Below, piece by piece: positions 46,612-56,080 of a DNA stretch of 64,000 nucleotides. Below the pieces are notes generated by a model. The model had not been told where the DNA came from and made no database searches. It saw nothing but the letters and a program-made list of their open reading frames with translations. The DNA comes from Aurantiochytrium sp. KH105 (taxonomy: Eukaryota; Sar; Bigyra; Thraustochytrida; Thraustochytriidae), in contig BGKB01000084.1 in NCBI GenBank assembly GCA_003116975.1, positions 238,137-302,136 on the forward strand, given 5' to 3'. How positions within the stretch are numbered: the first letter of the stretch is position 1; each line of letters starts with the position of its first letter. A program made the position numbers and the translations under genes.

Positions 46612-47671
46612 GCTCTTGCTCTTGCTCTCCTTGCTCTTCTCGGACTTGGTCTTCTTGGTCTTGGTCTTGGCTTGCTCGAGTCTGGTCGATGAGATGTGGA
46701 TTTGCTGCTCCTTGCGCTTGGTCTCAAAGATGCGGATTTGCTGCCACCGCTGCTCGAGCTCGGGCCTGTTGCCGCAACGAGGCGCTTATGTCTGTCTATG
46801 TATAGTGCAGCGATCTGCCGTGTAGAGTAGAGTAGTAGCATCTCATGCCGAGCATGTTGCAGTCGAGGCCGGGGCACATTGGCGGTACAGCGCGGGCTCA
46901 CAAAAGAGTCCCTTCATTCATTCACACCAGGATGCCGCCCTCGCCACGATGAAAGCGAGCAATGATATCAAAAGGACTCGGGCCCAAGCGCATTCTCAGC
47001 CGAGCCCCGGCACCGGCGCGGGCGATCGTCTTCTTCGCCCCGCGCAGCGGCAAGGCCTTCTCCGCGCCTCCGCGTCGGCGGAAGCGCAGCGCGAGCCCGC
47101 GCGGGCGTCGCATCCCACGCTCGCCACGGGGTGGACGCACGGACCTCGTCGAGAGCGCGCATGGCGCAGAGGGAGCACGTGCAGCGGGCTCGGCCGGCGG
47201 GAGCGCGCACGCCGAGGCGGTCTGCCAGTGCAGCTGCTCGGTCGCGGAGACGAGGAGTGGCGAACGACACGCCGCGAGCAAGCAGCCGAGCAACAAGATG
47301 ACGAGCATGGTGAAGATGACTGATGATTGATGATGAAGATGAAGATAAGATGGCGATGGAGAGCAACTTGAGCAAGAAGAGAAGGTTGCAGAGCAATAAC
47401 GAAGGCCTCGCGCGCCCGAGCGTGGCAGCTGCTCGGCCGCGAAGACGAGGAATGGAGCACGACACGCGACGTGCAAGCAGCCGAGCAACAAGATAAGATG
47501 ACGAAAATTGTGATGACGATGAAATGATGATGAAGAGCAGCCTGAGCAAGAAGAGGAGGTTGCAGAGCAGAGCAATAACGAAGGCCTCGCGCCCGAGCGT
47601 GGCAGGAGCGGCAGACGGCGGCGGGAGACGCGAGGAAGACGCCGCGGGCGGGGGGCGGGTCAGAGGATAGG
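46612..47671. promoter_or_regulatory. 1.1-kb divergent intergenic region with a 195-bp tandem duplication
   Basis: Between the RidA and PUB-protein starts. A CTTGCTCTT/CTTGGTCTT simple repeat runs over 46611-46680 at the RidA start. GC-rich DNA follows, then the duplication. ORFs here repeat in several frames and are not credible. Confidence 0.5.
47231..47604. repeat. Two-copy tandem duplication, ~195-bp unit
   Basis: CAGCTGCTCGG at 47231 recurs at 47426. The copies share AAGCAGCCGAGCAACAAGAT, GATGATGAAGA-type sequence, AGGTTGCAGAGCA and AATAACGAAGGCCTCGCG, each ending with CCCGAGCGTGG. Copy 2 is slightly shorter through small deletions. It ends about 70 bp before the PUB-gene ATG. Confidence 0.9.
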
Positions 47672-48694
47672 ATGACGGAGCTCTCGCGCACGGAAAAGGC
47701 CCTCGGCGCGCTTGCGGACGAGCTCGGCGCCGTGGAGGAGAGGGTCGCCGCGCGCAAGGACCTCAGCGCCGACGCGCGGGACGACCACGAAGAGCTCGAA
47801 GCAAGCGCGGCAGACGAAAAGGCGGTCCAAAACGCCCACGAGACCCTCGCCGGCGCGCTCGCTGATACCGTGACCAAGTTCGCCAAGCGCAGCGTTGAAA
47901 AAGATCCCGTCTCTGGCGAGTACAAGTACGGCGACAGGTACAGGGCGCGCGCGACCAAGGTTGCACAGCAGCGTGAGGACCTCCTCGAGCTCACCTTGAC
48001 GCTACTCGAGCAGCTTAGTGGGGCCTCTGCAGCGCAAGAAGCCCGAGAGCTAGAGGCTGAACGCAAACGGCAACTCGAGCTCGCCGCGCAGGAAGAGGCC
48101 GAAGAGGCGCGTCGCAAACAAGAGGCCGAAGAAGCCGCTCTTGTGGCCGAGCAGGAGGCTCGCGAACAAGAGGAAGCGCGCCAACGTCGCCTTGAGGACG
48201 CCGCAGACCGGGTCGTGGCTGCACAGCGCACCGAGGAAGATGTTGTCTACGCACGCGACAGGCCAGTTGTCGATGCCTTTATGAACTCGCGCAGTGTCGG
48301 TATGGATGCTGTAGAGGAAGCTGTCGAACTAATAACTACCTTTGCTGGTGCAGATGCAAGTGCACGTCGTCGAGCGCAAAACGCGCTTCATCACCTGCGT
48401 GCTCTGTTTGCGCGCATTGTGTCACACCCCGAGAGCGAGGCAGTTCGTACGATTAACGCGATGAATGCCAAATTTCGCGCTGACATTGCCGATGTTCCAG
48501 GTTGTCGCGAGTTTCTTGCCGCCGCAGGCTTCAAGCTTGTATTGCGTATTGAGCATGACGAAGAGGGCGTCGAGACGCGTACTGTGTTTTACATCTCTGA
48601 GGAACCAGACCTCGCAACGCAAATGGACGCCTGGTCTGCTTGGTTCGACCTGCAAAAAGCCGTCGCGGATCTTCTTGAACACGCTTCTGTATAA
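47672..48694 (+). CDS. PUB-domain protein with N-terminal coiled coil
   Basis: 340 residues, ATG at 47672. Residues 1-125 are helical and charged. Residues about 125-180 form a continuous coiled coil (EARELEAERKRQLELAAQ, EEAEEARRKQEAEEAA). The C-terminal part about 200-335 is a PUB/PUG domain: NALHHLRALFARIVSHPESE, VRTINAMNAKFRADIADVPG, CREFLAAAGFKLVLRIEHD. PUB domains, as in peptide:N-glycanase, UBXN6 and HOIP, bind the C-terminal tail of the AAA ATPase p97/Cdc48. No UBX, transglutaminase or RING domain is present. The protein is therefore probably a p97 adaptor in ubiquitin-dependent processing, with the partner inferred from the domain. Confidence 0.8.
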   Translation: MTELSRTEKALGALADELGAVEERVAARKDLSADARDDHEELEASAADEKAVQNAHETLAGALADTVTKFAKRSVEKDPVSGEYKYGDRYRARATKVAQQREDLLELTLTLLEQLSGASAAQEARELEAERKRQLELAAQEEAEEARRKQEAEEAALVAEQEAREQEEARQRRLEDAADRVVAAQRTEEDVVYARDRPVVDAFMNSRSVGMDAVEEAVELITTFAGADASARRRAQNALHHLRALFARIVSHPESEAVRTINAMNAKFRADIADVPGCREFLAAAGFKLVLRIEHDEEGVETRTVFYISEEPDLATQMDAWSAWFDLQKAVADLLEHASV

Positions 48695-49032
48695 GTTTAT
48701 AAGATACATTGCCATTAAGAAAGAACAAATCAAGCTCCCAACCGAGAGGTTTGCCTTTCATGTTGCTCGAACGCTTTTTTTTGTTCCGTCTCTTCATGTC
48801 TTGACTTGTCTTTTCCTCTTGCCGCTTTATTTTTGCCTCACTTTTTTCCATCATTCTTCTGTCCTAGCAACGTCGCACATTTGCGATCTCTCTGGCCATC
48901 GACGATCTTCGTTTGCACGGCCATCTCATCAGCCCAACCAGGCCATCTCGCGTTCCCGGGCTGCTATTACAATGTGACATCCACGATCGTCCTCGTCCTC
49001 GGTGTGACGGTTAAGTCTCCGGCAGCTCGGCT
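48695..49032. other. Intergenic region
   Basis: 338 bp between two plus-strand genes, T/C-rich on the plus strand around 48770-48860. No RNA gene recognised. Confidence 0.45.
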
Positions 49033-51666
49033 ATGGAGCACTTTACAATCGCGTGCACCACGCCGCGCTGCCGGGCGCGCCCAGCGCCAAACGATTACCC
49101 TTCCGGCGAGGACCACGGTGCCCCGCTCGAAGGCGCGCACGAGCCTTCGCTTACGCCTCCCAGCGCAACGATGGAAACGTCGTCAAAGGTGATGGCGGCA
49201 AACATGGCCTTGGACACGGAGATCGCGGTCGTCGGTCTTCGAGGCGAAGTATGGCTTGCAGAGCGGCTGTCGTGGGGCGACGAGAGCGGCGGGGAAGGCG
49301 AAAGAGCGCAGCAACCAAGATTCCGCCGACGACTCATCGGTGACTTTGAGCTACCGAGCGCCAACATTCCTATGCACGTGGAAATCGTCACGGTCAACGG
49401 CGAGACCTTTGTCCTTGCGGGCGTTCTGAGACAGACACAGCGCGCTCTCAAGCTCTGGCACCTCGCCAAGACAACAAACGTAACCTCAGGAAACTCTGCC
49501 GACGATAGTCACCAGAACGGATGCACACCTCGTGAGATTGAGCTTGAAAAACCTCGAGACGGCAAGCTTCGCGGTTTCGGTTGCGTCATGCCGCTGCCTA
49601 ACACCTTGAAAGCAGATGTCGAGTCCAAAACATATAAACTTCGTCTCGGGTGTGGCCTAGGAATCGGCAAGGCTCATATCTGGGATCTAGAAATTGATCT
49701 GGCGCAACACTCCGCAAACCAACGACATATTGGCTCGGTAATGGGACGCCGGAATTCAATCAGCGCGATGTGCTTTGCAGCGCGAAAACTTGTCACCGTT
49801 GCTGCGCTCGACGAGCTCATCCAAGTGTGGTCGATCGTAGAGCTTTACGAGCAACACGATGAGAACAACGCCAATGAAACTAATGGCGGTTCTGCTGCTC
49901 CACCTCAAGGATTTAACGCTTCCTCCAAGCTTGGAGCGGTGCATAGCGTTGAAGACCTTGCGCGACTGATGCCAAACGATGCCCTGGCTCGCTTGCGAGC
50001 GGAACACGCAAATTTTAATCAGGTGCAAGCCAAGAGTTTCGCCGAAGAGCTCGCTGCGCTGCCACCTTGCGCGCACAGACCCCTCTGGCTGCTGGCGATT
50101 CCCACGGGGGTCGATCTCGAGCCAGAAAAGAAACACGGAGCGAAACCCACGGACGAGGCCACAGTGCCAATCTCTGAATTTGTCAATCTTGTCGCTGGGC
50201 TCGGCGACTACGAAGGCGACCTCGATGCCGAGTGGTCCCCGCACGGTTTCGGCTCGCAGACTGTGTCATCATCTCGCGACCGAGAACTTTCGTACCAGGG
50301 CGACTGGGTGCATGGCCGCCGCGAAGGGCAAGGTCAGCTTCGCGATGAGTCGACAGGACAAGTCATCTACAAAGGTCAGTGGCATTGTGATCGTAAGCAT
50401 GGCGATGGTCACGAAATTCGTCGCGGCGAGGAGTACACTGGGAGATTCTGTAAAGACCAACGGCACGGTTTCGGCACTATGCGCTTGACCAAGTCGCAAC
50501 GGTCGACGGGTGATGGTGCGGGAAAATCCAAGGTGCGTGGCCGTGTTGACGCAGCCTCTGCTGCGGGTCGCAGCGTCCACAGTCGTGAAGCAGGCGAAAT
50601 CTATTCTGGTTTCTGGCGCGAAGGGAAAATGCACGGCATTGGTCGCTGGTTATTCCCCGCGCGATGCAAGTCGCTCAATGCAGCCTCCCCGGACGCGCTT
50701 TTGCCTCTGGGTAAGATACGATGCACCGTTGCTCACAATGATGGAAATCTGTTGCGCGAGTTCCTCTTTGTACGCGACGATGGCCAAGTCCTTGCGCACG
50801 ACGATCGAGCACTCTTGGAATGCGGCACGTCTATGACACGGAATGCTGCCTTTTCGCTGCCGGGGGCCTATGCTTTAGATGAAGACGGGAATTGGCGATC
50901 TTGCGACATCTGCTGGGCGTGCACGACCAAGCTTCGCGACGGGGGGCTCCAATGTCCTTCATGCCAGTTTCGAATCCATGAGAAGGCAGCATGCTGTTCA
51001 CTAATCAATCATTCCGGGCCTGATCAGAACTCGGTGCCAAGCTGCCCTTTTCCTTCTTGTCAGGGTAAAGCTCTCGAGCCAGTGACGGAGGAAAGCGCGC
51101 GAGGTCCTTGGACATTTACAAACGTTGTCCAGAAATCGCAGTCGATCTTGGGAGGACATAGTAAACGGTCGAAAACGATTCCTAGCATGCTAGATACGAC
51201 TTCTTCGAGTCGGAGCCAAGTCTCTGCCTCAACGCCGGACGCAAGCTCCACAAAACGAGGTTTGCAACATCGAAAGCGCGCCACACCAGAACCTGTCATG
51301 GATCCGGAGCGGCAAAATGGAGCGACCTTGGCGCGCAAGCTGGCGCGACGCCTGAAGAAGGGCCGCATGCAGTTGCACACTAACTATTTGAAAGCTACAC
51401 TTGGCGAACATCGTCGCTCCGAGGTTCAGCAGCGTAAAGAATGGAGCGCGCAATATCGAGAAAAGCAGGCTCATCTGGATGACCTTGGGCGCCGGCTCGA
51501 TAGCGAGCAGAGTGCTCACCAGGCTTCACAGTTACAGCTTAACAGGCTCAATGGCCGTGATCTCAAGGCGATGCGACTCAGCGAGCTCACGAGTCTTCAA
51601 GATGCCGTCGAGGAGGCCTTGCAGAATTGTCGCCTCGCGATTGAGGCTTCATCCGCAGGAACATAA
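49033..51666 (+). CDS. Multidomain protein: propeller-like N-terminus, MORN repeats, Cys/His zinc finger, coiled-coil end
   Basis: 877 residues, ATG at 49033 (a second ATG at 49171 begins METSSKVMA). The N-terminal 400 residues contain degenerate WD40-like strands (HIWDLEIDL, LDELIQVWSIVELY, LKLWHLAKT). MORN repeats follow: YQGDWVHGRREGQGQL (about 418), YKGQWHCDRKHGDGHEI (447), YTGRFCKDQRHGFGTM (468) and, after a spacer, YSGFWREGKMHGIGRW (524). A C1/RING-like zinc finger about 624-670 reads CDICWACTTKLRDGGLQC, CPSC, H, CC. After a disordered basic region a coiled coil ends with LNGRDLKAMRLSELTSLQDA (about 839), which looks like the K-box of MADS proteins. MORN repeats often bind phospholipid or act in cortical and ciliary structures; the whole combination is not one I recognise. 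Confidence 0.82.
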   Translation: MEHFTIACTTPRCRARPAPNDYPSGEDHGAPLEGAHEPSLTPPSATMETSSKVMAANMALDTEIAVVGLRGEVWLAERLSWGDESGGEGERAQQPRFRRRLIGDFELPSANIPMHVEIVTVNGETFVLAGVLRQTQRALKLWHLAKTTNVTSGNSADDSHQNGCTPREIELEKPRDGKLRGFGCVMPLPNTLKADVESKTYKLRLGCGLGIGKAHIWDLEIDLAQHSANQRHIGSVMGRRNSISAMCFAARKLVTVAALDELIQVWSIVELYEQHDENNANETNGGSAAPPQGFNASSKLGAVHSVEDLARLMPNDALARLRAEHANFNQVQAKSFAEELAALPPCAHRPLWLLAIPTGVDLEPEKKHGAKPTDEATVPISEFVNLVAGLGDYEGDLDAEWSPHGFGSQTVSSSRDRELSYQGDWVHGRREGQGQLRDESTGQVIYKGQWHCDRKHGDGHEIRRGEEYTGRFCKDQRHGFGTMRLTKSQRSTGDGAGKSKVRGRVDAASAAGRSVHSREAGEIYSGFWREGKMHGIGRWLFPARCKSLNAASPDALLPLGKIRCTVAHNDGNLLREFLFVRDDGQVLAHDDRALLECGTSMTRNAAFSLPGAYALDEDGNWRSCDICWACTTKLRDGGLQCPSCQFRIHEKAACCSLINHSGPDQNSVPSCPFPSCQGKALEPVTEESARGPWTFTNVVQKSQSILGGHSKRSKTIPSMLDTTSSSRSQVSASTPDASSTKRGLQHRKRATPEPVMDPERQNGATLARKLARRLKKGRMQLHTNYLKATLGEHRRSEVQQRKEWSAQYREKQAHLDDLGRRLDSEQSAHQASQLQLNRLNGRDLKAMRLSELTSLQDAVEEALQNCRLAIEASSAGT

Positions 51667-51906
51667 TTTGATTTTGTATTTCATGACACTCACGATTCTT
51701 GTCTCCTTTCTATCATGTGCTCATGAACAATCTGGATTTAGGCCTTGGGCCTAGCGCTTAAAAGTAGCTTTGGCACAAGGTATACCAGGGACCTTTTTGC
51801 TCCGGGACAGATAGTGAGTTGACCCCTCGGTTAACCTTTTATTTCTTGGTCGTTTTCTTGGGGGTCGCAGGGCGAGCAAATCGTGTATTGCTGCTCTTGC
51901 GTGAGG

Positions 51907-52581
51907 ATGGCAAGCGGCGCAGGAGGCGCGTGGGTGGACCACTATGCGACGCTGGGCCTGACGGTGGCAGCCGCGACGGCCACAGCAGAGGGGCAAGTCG
52001 ACGGGGGCGATGAAGCTGCCCTGCCAACGAGGCGCGAGATCAGCAAGGCGTTCCGGCGGCTGGCCCTGGCGCTGCACCCAGACAAGCAGCCCGCGGGCTT
52101 GAGCGAGGCGGACCGGAAGGCAGTGGCAGCAAAGTTTGAGGCCGTCTCACTTGCGAACGAGGTGCTTCAGAATGACGAACTCCGCGAAGCATACGATGTT
52201 CAATACAGGGCACGAATGAAGGAAGCCTTGCGGCGCCAAAAGCTTGACGCGAAATCTCGCGCAATGGAGCTCGACCTGGTCGCCAGGGAGCGAGCTGCGC
52301 GCGAAGGCGAAAAGCAGGCTCGCGCTGCGAATGACGCCGCACTGCAGACAGCCCAATGGATTCAGTCCGAGGACGCAGCGTTCAAGCGCAAGACCCTGGA
52401 CGCCCTAGCCCAGACTTCAAGGTCAGCTCACGACTCGATGCCCTTGCATTCCTCTTCCTCCTCTTCCTCGTCGCGTCACGCCTCGACTCTGAGCGCAGCG
52501 TCAAAGAAGGAAATTGATCATTATGCCAAGCTCTTTAGAACGTACGAAGATGAAATCCTTGGTGCGCTCGAGGCAGCATGA
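51907..52581 (+). CDS. J-domain protein, DNAJC17-like but without RRM
   Basis: 224 residues from ATG at 51907 (upstream codons have no ATG). J domain about 8-95: DHYATLGLTV, an insertion of about 20 residues, EISKAFRRLALALHPDKQP with the HPD motif that stimulates Hsp70, then FEAVSLANEVLQNDELREAYD. The segment RRQKLDAKSRAMELDLVARERAARE is characteristic of DNAJC17 (yeast Cwc23-type), a spliceosome-associated J protein. Family members usually have an RRM next; here it is replaced by a short Ser-rich stretch, while the last helix (DHYAKLFRTYEDEILGALEAA) resembles the DNAJC17 end. Its last codons and stop are included in a 137-bp duplication. Confidence 0.84.
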   Translation: MASGAGGAWVDHYATLGLTVAAATATAEGQVDGGDEAALPTRREISKAFRRLALALHPDKQPAGLSEADRKAVAAKFEAVSLANEVLQNDELREAYDVQYRARMKEALRRQKLDAKSRAMELDLVARERAAREGEKQARAANDAALQTAQWIQSEDAAFKRKTLDALAQTSRSAHDSMPLHSSSSSSSSRHASTLSAASKKEIDHYAKLFRTYEDEILGALEAA

Positions 52582-52840
52582 AAACAGTGAATGAGTAGAG
52601 GACAGCTCACTGGAATAGCTGTGCTGTGAGAAGCAAGGCACGATGCCAGAAAAGGAATGCACAGGTTCATACAAGATCTTCTTCAAGCAGTTCTTGGAAG
52701 GAACTCGAGGCAGCATGAAAACAGTGAATGAGTAGAGGACAGCTCACTGGAATAGCTGTGCTGTGAGAAGCAAGGCACGATGCCAGAAAAGGAATGCACA
52801 GGTTCATACAAGATCTTCTTCAAGCAATTCTAAGAAGAAA
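52567..52840 (+). repeat. Two-copy tandem duplication, 137-bp unit, including the J-protein stop codon
   Basis: CTCGAGGCAGCATGAAAAC at 52567 recurs at 52704; about 120 bp of each copy are identical by eye, diverging only at the right end (CAAGCAGTTCTT versus CAAGCAATTCTA). Copy 1 contains the last five codons and TGA; copy 2 is wholly in the 3' flank. The remaining convergent intergenic DNA (52841-52929) shows nothing. Confidence 0.93.
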
Positions 52841-52929
52841 CAGGTAGTAGGACCTAGGCCTACCTGTCCAGGCCAGTCGGCCGGTCCGTCATTCACAGTC
52901 TTCACACGTAGGATCGTGGTACGAAACGC

Positions 52930-53868
52930 TTAATGGTGAGCACGCCGAATGCGCGCGCGCTCCAGAAGAGCCTCGCCATTCGTGGTTATAGCACATTGCG
53001 CCTGTTTAGGTGAGAGTCCAAAGGTTGTAGCAATGGCTGCCACCTGTTCCGGAGCGCGGAGTTGCAGCAGACTGTGACGTGGCTTGCCACTGCTTACAAT
53101 AATATTTGTATTGGCAGCTTTCTTCATGCTACCTCCGCTCGTGTGTTCGAGCAGCCAGCGAGCATTTGAGATTGCACGACTTCGCAAGGTCGTCCGCGCA
53201 CCCGTGATGGGCATTGCCTCAATATAGCTGAGCTCCACAAAAACACGCGCGCGGCGCAAATCGAGCATCTCGGCAGGCCCCAAACGGAAAGGAATCTTGT
53301 CTTCTGCAGTGAGGGGAATGTGAATTGCGTCAAAGGGAATCTGGCGCTGTGACGATTCGCGAACAAGTTGCATGGCAACCTGCAAGGCACGCACACTCGT
53401 GATTCGCAAGACCACGAGGTCAAAGCAGGCCGTCACCGGATGCTGCAATACGTAATTGAGACCCGCAATGCCTCGAAACTCTACAGTAAGACGTGTATAT
53501 CGTTCAATTTCAGGCTCCGTCGTGGAAGCATCATCTCCGTTGCTCTTTCGCTTTCGCGAAAAGTAGTCTTGTACAGGAAGCTGGCCTCCCGTCGCGGTCG
53601 CAAGGCTTTCAGGCGCCGGCAGCTGCGCCTCGAGCGACTTTGGACCTTGGTCCTCTTTATCCGAGTCATCGTCGTCGCTCATCTCGCTCGCCTCTCCGCC
53701 TCGTTGCGACTTGGTGGAGGACAGCGACGACTGTGCCTTTCGCCCTGCCGCCTGCAGCGCGCGGTCCGCGTCCACCACCCAGGAGATGGCCGCCACCGCC
53801 CATCCCAACGAGGCCAAGGCTCCGAGTGTCTCCTCGGTGTGGCTGTCGAGGCCCACGTCCAGGTCCAT
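52930..53868 (-). CDS. RNase P/MRP protein subunit p30 (Rpp30/Rpp1)
   Basis: 312 residues from ATG at 53868; the open frame upstream of it has no ATG. The N-terminus MDLDVGLDSHTEETLGALASLGWAVAAISW matches the first strand-helix unit of the PHP-like TIM barrel. After an acidic insertion (about 60-110) the domain resumes: FDLVVLRITSVRALQVAM, IPFDAIHIPLTAEDKIPFRL, RARVFVELSYIEAMPITG, RAISNARWLLEHT, NIIVSSGKPRHSLLQLRAPEQVAAIATTFGLSPKQAQCAITTN. These are the conserved blocks of Rpp30. It is a subunit of nuclear RNase P (tRNA 5' processing) and RNase MRP (rRNA processing), normally paired with Pop5. The insertion is longer than in animals and is low complexity. Confidence 0.92.
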   Translation of the reverse strand: MDLDVGLDSHTEETLGALASLGWAVAAISWVVDADRALQAAGRKAQSSLSSTKSQRGGEASEMSDDDDSDKEDQGPKSLEAQLPAPESLATATGGQLPVQDYFSRKRKSNGDDASTTEPEIERYTRLTVEFRGIAGLNYVLQHPVTACFDLVVLRITSVRALQVAMQLVRESSQRQIPFDAIHIPLTAEDKIPFRLGPAEMLDLRRARVFVELSYIEAMPITGARTTLRSRAISNARWLLEHTSGGSMKKAANTNIIVSSGKPRHSLLQLRAPEQVAAIATTFGLSPKQAQCAITTNGEALLERARIRRAHH

Positions 53869-54529
53869 GGCGCTGCCCGCGTCGCTGGCAGCTTTCTCTC
53901 CACGATGGTCGAGCCCTTCACGGCCTCCGCGAGGGCCCCGAGTTCGCTTGGTTATAGCCCTGCTCACCGCGGCGTGTCAATGATTGACGTGCTCACTTGC
54001 CTGACTGACTGGAAGCGCGACTAGGAGAGGCGCTTCTGCGGCGGGATGGTGCCGTCTGCGTGCAGCGGCGGCTCGTGCACCAGCCTCCACAGCGGCGGCC
54101 TTTGCGCGCAGCCGCCTTGGCGGAGCCCAACCGGGTTGCTCTCATTGGCGGCCGCGTCGAGCAAGAACTTGGAGAAGCAAAGGCAACGCATCTGCATCAG
54201 CAGACTCGAGGTTGGTCGTCTAGATCCTTTTTTAGAAAAAGAGACTCTAACGTCCAACAGCCCAGTTAGGTCGGTTCCGACTATTCTTCTCTTGTTGTTC
54301 TTCTTCTTGCTGTTCGTCTTCTTGCTGCTGTTGTTCGCCGTGTAGTTCGTCTTGGACCAGCATCGTGATGATGATCGCGATGGTCGATGACGATCAGAAG
54401 CAAAGCAAGATGCCCGCGCGACGACGCACGGAGGCGCCCGGAGACCGCGCAGGGCAGGGAGGGCGCTTGCGAGCGGCAGCAGGCGGCAGCGGGGGACAAG
54501 GGGCCGGCGAACGAGGCGTGGGCAACGGG
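53869..54529. promoter_or_regulatory. Divergent intergenic region
   Basis: 661 bp between Rpp30 and DNAJC3 starts. TTCTTG/CTGTTG simple sequence at about 54290-54345. Part of 54368-54529 is in frame with DNAJC3 and could be an N-terminal extension (see that entry). Confidence 0.45.
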
Positions 54530-56080
54530 ATGAGGTGGCAACGGCGGCGGAGACCCAGGGCGGGTCGCGCAAGAGCGCTCGCGACGGTGCTGGCCCTGGC
54601 AGCCCTGGCGCTGGCCGTCGTCGCGACGATGTGCCCCGCGACAGCCGTAGCCCAGAGCGCGCAAGAGTGTAGCGCAGAAGACGCGAAGGAGGCCAAGAAG
54701 AAGGCCGGCAAGTTGCGCAGCGACGGCGATGACGCCATGATGAAGAAACAGTACGCCGAAGCCTTGGCCCTGTACAGCGAGGCCATCAGCGTCGAGCCGA
54801 ACAACGAAAAGAACTATTACAAACGGTACAAAGTCCACGATAAAACCGGCAAGCACAAGGCCGCTCTTGAAGACATTGATCACGCGCTGGAGATCAAACC
54901 CGACTACCTGAGCGCCATCGGCTTTCGCGCGAGGACGCTCATGTCGCTGGGACGCTGCATGGAGGCGGTCGAGGACTTTGGACGCCTGCTCAAAGCTAAA
55001 CCGACTCATGGTGATGCCAAAAAGCTCTTGCCTAAGGCCCGAGAATGTGCACGCGAACTTGGCACTGGTGAGCAATTCATGAGGCAGAGAAATTTTGCCG
55101 GCGCCGAGAAAAAGTTCACCGACGTCATGGACAACGTGGGCACCTCGGCCCATGTCAAGCAACTCCGCGCCGAGGCCCGCTTTCGCCAAGGCAAGTTCTA
55201 CGAGTCCATTGCCGATGCCGGCGAGGTGCTCAAGGCAGATCCTGACAATCAAGAGGCGCTTTTGCTGCGCGGTCGTGGCTATTACCTCGTTGGTGACCAC
55301 GAGATGGCGCTGCGGCACTTTCGCGAGGGGTTAAAGAAAGATCCAGAGCACGTTGCCACAAAAGAGGCGCTTCGAAAGGTGCAAAAGCTTGAGAAACTTA
55401 ACAAGGATGCGGACGCCGCCGTTGCTCGAGGGACCACGCAATCGCTCAAGGACGCCGCGAGCCTGTACGCTGAAGCCGTCAAGGTAGACCCCGAGCACCG
55501 CGAGTTCAACAAGAAGATTTCCACAAAGCTTTGCGCAGTGCATGCGCGTCTCAAGCAGGTGAAGGAGGCCAAGTTAATCTGCGAACAGGCGATCCGTTTT
55601 GATAAAAACGGTATCGAGCCGTACGTCTCGCTGGCCGAGCTCCTCTCCTCCATGGCGGAGGAGACGCCGGACTTTGAGGAAGCTGTCCGTGCCTGGCACC
55701 GCGCCGCAGAGGTGGAACATGACAATCGCAAGGTACGCGACGGCTTGCATCGTGCCGAGGTGGCCCTCAAACAATCAAAGCAAAAGAACTACTACAAGAT
55801 TCTCGGCGTTGCGCGGAATGCCGATGGAGGCACCATCAAGAAGGCGTATCGTAAACTCGCAAAGGAAACGCATCCAGACCGACATGGCGAAAAGACCGAG
55901 GAGGAGCGCAAGGTTCTTCAGGAAAAGTTTGAGCTCATTGCCGAGTCCTACGAAGTCCTTTCTGACGACGAGCTTCGAGCAAAGTATGACCGTGGCGAAG
56001 ATGTCTTTGAAAATCAAGGCAATAATCAGCGTCAGCAACACGGTGGCTTTCCCTTTCGCTTCCATCGCAGGAGACCTTGA
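54530..56080 (+). CDS. DNAJC3: ER co-chaperone DNAJC3/P58IPK: TPR repeats plus J domain
   Basis: 516 residues from ATG at 54530, chosen because it puts an arginine-rich start directly before a signal peptide (ALATVLALAALALAVV, cleavage likely after ATAVA). In-frame ATGs at 54368 and 54410 would add 40-54 disordered residues. Nine TPR-like repeats follow (LRSDGDDAMMKKQYAEALALYSEAISVEPNN, AALEDIDHALEIKPDY, then others to about 430). A C-terminal J domain about 445-505 reads NYYKILGVARNADGGTIKKAYRKLAKETHPDRHG, FELIAESYEVLSDDELRAKYDRG, with HPD intact. This length and order match animal P58IPK (504 residues), a lumenal BiP co-chaperone that binds misfolded clients via the TPRs. No KDEL-type retention signal, as usual for the family. 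AATAAA follows the stop at 56135. Confidence 0.94.
   Translation: MRWQRRRRPRAGRARALATVLALAALALAVVATMCPATAVAQSAQECSAEDAKEAKKKAGKLRSDGDDAMMKKQYAEALALYSEAISVEPNNEKNYYKRYKVHDKTGKHKAALEDIDHALEIKPDYLSAIGFRARTLMSLGRCMEAVEDFGRLLKAKPTHGDAKKLLPKARECARELGTGEQFMRQRNFAGAEKKFTDVMDNVGTSAHVKQLRAEARFRQGKFYESIADAGEVLKADPDNQEALLLRGRGYYLVGDHEMALRHFREGLKKDPEHVATKEALRKVQKLEKLNKDADAAVARGTTQSLKDAASLYAEAVKVDPEHREFNKKISTKLCAVHARLKQVKEAKLICEQAIRFDKNGIEPYVSLAELLSSMAEETPDFEEAVRAWHRAAEVEHDNRKVRDGLHRAEVALKQSKQKNYYKILGVARNADGGTIKKAYRKLAKETHPDRHGEKTEEERKVLQEKFELIAESYEVLSDDELRAKYDRGEDVFENQGNNQRQQHGGFPFRFHRRRP

Noticed and set aside
47231-47604. 195-bp duplicated block as a pair of non-coding RNA genes
   Set aside because: No stable shared secondary structure or known RNA motif recognisable by eye; treated as a plain duplication.
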